The notes under the pieces: model-generated | What the model was told of the DNA's origin: nothing | Databases searched by the model: none | Seen by the model: the letters and a program-made list of their open reading frames with translations, nothing else | Shown: piece after piece, positions 5,258 to 7,577 of the stretch | How positions within the stretch are numbered: the stretch's first letter is position 1 | How the letters are laid out: each line of letters opens with the position of its first letter | Position numbers and translations under genes: made by a program | Source of the DNA: Sulfurovum sp. | GTDB taxonomy: Bacteria > Campylobacterota > Campylobacteria > Campylobacterales > Sulfurovaceae | Assembly (NCBI GenBank): GCA_015663065.1 | Contig: DQSX01000247.1 | Coordinates: 1 to 7,577 of the forward strand | Direction: 5' to 3' | DNA: 7,577 nucleotides

Positions 5258-6703
5258 TTAGCTGTGATAGTTTGGAGACTCTTTGGTAATAGTGACATCA
5301 TGCACATGAGACTCTTTCAGCCCGGCAGATGTAATTTCAACAAATTCTGCTTTTTCCCAGAACATTTTAATAGACTCTGAACCACAGTAGCCCATTGATG
5401 AACGAAGTCCACCGATCATCTGATGTACCACATCTGCAATCTTGCCTCTGTAGGGTACACGTCCTTCAATTCCTTCAGGAACCAGTTTATCTGCTGCTGT
5501 TCCCTCCTGGAAATAACGGTCGGTACTTCCTTTGGTCATGGCACCGATGCTTCCCATACCTCTATACTCTTTAAACTGTCTACCGTTAAAAAGGATCATT
5601 TCACCCGGTGCTTCATACGTACCTGCCAGTGCTGAACCCAACATTACACAAGAACCGCCCACAGCCAATGCTTTGGCCACATCACCGGAGTATTTGATAC
5701 CACCATCAGCGATGACCGGTACACCTGCTTTGTTGGCGACCAGTGCCACTTCGTCAATAGCAGAGATTTGAGGCACACCCACACCTGCCACGATACGTGT
5801 CGTACAGATAGACCCAGGTCCGATACCTACTTTCACACCATCCGCACCCGCATCAATAAGTGCCTGTGCTGCAACACCCGTTGCAATATTTCCTGCGATC
5901 ACATCAACATCAAGCTCTTTTTTAATACGTTTTACCGTATCCAGGATGCCTTGAGAATGTCCATGCGCAGAGTCAAGTACAATAACATCAACACCTGCTT
6001 CAACCAATGCTCTGGCACGATCAAGTTGACCTACACCAATAGCAGCAGCAACTCTTAAACGTCCATGTTCATCTTTGTTGGCATTGGGATGCTTCTCTTT
6101 TTTCTCAATATCTTTGATGGTGATCAGTCCCATCAATTTGCCGGCATCATTCACAATAGGAAGTTTCTCTATCTTGTATTTTTGCATCTCTTTAGCCGCT
6201 TCTTCAAGGGTTGTCCCCTCTTTCCCTGTTACCAGCGGGGAAGCAGTCATCACTTCAGATACTTTCAATGACATATCTGAAATAAAACGCATGTCACGGT
6301 TGGTGATGATCCCAATGAGAGTTTGTTCTGCATCCACTACAGGCACACCGGAAATATGGTATTCGGCCATAAGCGCATCTGCTTCGGAGACAAGTGCATC
6401 AGGGCCGATGAATATAGGATCAATGATCACACCTGAAGTTGATTTTTTTACTTTTGTGACTTGAGATGCCTGTGTTTCTATGTCCATATTTTTATGGATC
6501 ACACCGATACCACCGAGTCTTGCCATAGCAATAGCCGCTTTATACTCAGTCACTGTATCCATCGCAGCAGAGACAATAGGAATATTGAGAGAAACTCTTT
6601 TGGTCAGCTGTGTTGTGATGCTTACTTCTTTTGGTAGAACAGACGAGTGTTGCGGTACCAATAGTACATCTTCAAATGTTAATGCTCTTTTTTTAATATT
6701 CAT
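5258..6703 (-). CDS. guaB: Inosine-5'-monophosphate dehydrogenase
   Basis: This 481-residue cytosolic enzyme oxidises IMP to XMP with NAD, the committed step of guanine nucleotide synthesis. The (beta/alpha)8 barrel starts with ALTFEDVLLVPQHS (7-20) and SAAMDTVTE (45-53), and is interrupted by two CBS domains at about 90-205, which bind adenine or guanine nucleotides and regulate the enzyme. Catalytic and binding residues are visible: DSAHGHS at 244-250, the potassium-binding loop GIGPGSICTT with the nucleophile Cys300, phosphate-binding DGG at 333-335, and the mobile flap with Arg396-Tyr397. The length is close to the usual 480-490. AAAGGA lies 8-9 bases before the ATG. It starts 22 bases after gatA with no promoter visible between them, so the two are probably co-transcribed. 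I recall the same adjacency in Helicobacter and Campylobacter. Confidence 0.97.
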   Translation of the reverse strand: MNIKKRALTFEDVLLVPQHSSVLPKEVSITTQLTKRVSLNIPIVSAAMDTVTEYKAAIAMARLGGIGVIHKNMDIETQASQVTKVKKSTSGVIIDPIFIGPDALVSEADALMAEYHISGVPVVDAEQTLIGIITNRDMRFISDMSLKVSEVMTASPLVTGKEGTTLEEAAKEMQKYKIEKLPIVNDAGKLMGLITIKDIEKKEKHPNANKDEHGRLRVAAAIGVGQLDRARALVEAGVDVIVLDSAHGHSQGILDTVKRIKKELDVDVIAGNIATGVAAQALIDAGADGVKVGIGPGSICTTRIVAGVGVPQISAIDEVALVANKAGVPVIADGGIKYSGDVAKALAVGGSCVMLGSALAGTYEAPGEMILFNGRQFKEYRGMGSIGAMTKGSTDRYFQEGTAADKLVPEGIEGRVPYRGKIADVVHQMIGGLRSSMGYCGSESIKMFWEKAEFVEITSAGLKESHVHDVTITKESPNYHS

Positions 6704-6725
6704 ATTTATTTTCCTTTTCTATCAA

Positions 6726-7577
6726 TTATTTCGTATAGTTTACAGCTTTTTCCATGCTCAGAGCACCGTCAAAAAGTGTTTTTTCATTAAATGCTTTTGC
6801 AATGAGTTGCAATCCTACAGGCAACCCTTCAGCATTTTTAGCCACAGGAAGTGAAATAGCCGGAAGTCCTGCCAGATTAATAGCAATAGTGTACATATCT
6901 GACTTATACATTTCAAGCGGATCTTCAGAAGCACCTATCTTTGGGGCAACTGATGGTGCGACAGGGGACAAGATAAGGTCTGCCTCTTCAAAAATAGCAT
7001 TGAACTCATCTCTTATGAGGTGTCTTACTTTTTGTGCTTTGACGTAATAGGCATCATAATATCCTGAAGAGAGTACAAAGTTACCAAGCAAGATACGTCT
7101 TTTTACTTCTGTTCCAAAACCTTCGCTTCTTGTGTTATAGAAGAGTTCTTCTGTGTTTTTAGACTCTGCTCTTGTTCCGTAACGTACCCCGTCAAAACGT
7201 GCAAGGTTCGTTGCCGCTTCTGCTGTTGCCAAAATGTAGTAGGTTGCAATATCATACTTTGTATTTTGCATATTTTTATGCACAATGGTATGTCCTGCTG
7301 CTTCCAATGCTTTTACCGTATCAGCGTAAGCAGATCGAATATCCTCATCTGCCTCTGAAATATAGTTGTCGATCACGGCAATGGTCAGTTTTCTCTCGCT
7401 ATCCATATTGTTTGCAATATCTTCTATTTCAAAATCTGCTGATGTGGAGTCTTTATCATCATGTCCTTTAATGGCATCATATAAAATAGCCGCATCTTCC
7501 ACATTTTGAGTGATCGGTCCAATTTGGTCAAGACTTGAAGCATACGAAGCCAAACCAAAACGGCTCACTCTTCCATA
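6726..7577 (-). CDS. gatA: Asp/Glu-tRNA(Asn/Gln) amidotransferase subunit A, C-terminal part (cut by window edge)
   Basis: The visible 283 residues match the C-terminal three-fifths of GatA (about 450-490 residues). GatA is the amidase subunit of the GatCAB complex: it releases ammonia from glutamine, which GatB uses to convert misacylated Glu-tRNA(Gln) or Asp-tRNA(Asn). The reading frame is open to the last base, starting YGRVSRFGLASYASSLDQIG, a very conserved GatA segment, followed by GHDDKDSTSAD. Near the C-terminus lie AGLPAISLPV and GLPVGLQLIAKAFNE. The amidase-signature Lys and Ser-Ser residues lie before this part, outside the window, so catalytic competence cannot be judged. A GTG at 7568 is internal and not the start. 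Presence of GatCAB implies indirect aminoacylation of Gln and/or Asn tRNA, as known for Campylobacterota. Confidence 0.96.
   Translation of the reverse strand, partial: YGRVSRFGLASYASSLDQIGPITQNVEDAAILYDAIKGHDDKDSTSADFEIEDIANNMDSERKLTIAVIDNYISEADEDIRSAYADTVKALEAAGHTIVHKNMQNTKYDIATYYILATAEAATNLARFDGVRYGTRAESKNTEELFYNTRSEGFGTEVKRRILLGNFVLSSGYYDAYYVKAQKVRHLIRDEFNAIFEEADLILSPVAPSVAPKIGASEDPLEMYKSDMYTIAINLAGLPAISLPVAKNAEGLPVGLQLIAKAFNEKTLFDGALSMEKAVNYTK

Noticed and set aside
5251..5265. Short palindrome ACAGC-loop-GCTGT over the guaB stop codon
   Set aside because: Five-base arms are expected by chance, and it competes with the much stronger hairpin just downstream.
5768..6464. Several overlapping plus-strand ORFs (up to 129 codons) opposite guaB
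   Set aside because: They overlap each other in different frames antisense to an intact IMP dehydrogenase and resemble no protein; one is a low-complexity Ser/Ile/Phe-rich frame.
7566..7568. GTG at 7568 as the gatA start
   Set aside because: The frame stays open to the window edge and the upstream codons YGR belong to the conserved GatA segment YGRVSR, so this GTG is an internal valine.

Overview
The window reads as a chromosomal housekeeping region of a low-GC Campylobacterota (epsilonproteobacterial) bacterium. The best guess is a Sulfurovum/Sulfurimonas-like lineage. This rests on protein character, on the gatA-guaB adjacency that I recall from Helicobacter and Campylobacter, on dense co-directional packing, and on promoters with a good TATAAT box but no clear -35. 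The genus is an inference and was not tested.

All ten genes lie on the minus strand, so transcription runs from high to low coordinates. In transcription order they are: gatA (5' end cut off by the window edge), guaB, metY, metX, xseB, a nitrilase-superfamily protein, a ThiF/MoeB/HesA-type E1-like protein, a small lipoprotein, ridA, and the start of rplU (cut off at base 1). No RNA gene, mobile element, CRISPR array or plus-strand gene was found. The larger plus-strand ORFs are antisense shadows of conserved genes.

The layout falls into three blocks. gatA and guaB (22-base gap) end at a hairpin about 10 bases past the guaB stop. metY has its own TATAAT box and is followed, after an 86-base gap holding a perfect 12-bp hairpin, by metX and then by tightly packed xseB, nitrilase-like and E1-like genes; the last two junctions are one-base TAATG overlaps. 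The small lipoprotein and ridA follow with short gaps. The rplU leader has its own TATAAT box and opens the ribosomal protein L21 gene.

Functionally, metX and metY form the direct-sulfhydrylation route from homoserine and sulfide to homocysteine. GuaB commits IMP to guanine nucleotides. GatA belongs to the tRNA-dependent amidotransferase. XseB is the small subunit of exonuclease VII. RidA clears reactive enamine/imine by-products of PLP enzymes.

The most unusual item is the nitrilase-like gene. It keeps the family fold signature and the catalytic Glu, but both the Lys and the nucleophilic Cys of the triad appear to be replaced, and it is translationally coupled to an E1-like adenylyltransferase that lacks the zinc-binding cysteines. 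This pair is the best candidate here for an undescribed function. The rest is ordinary core genome.
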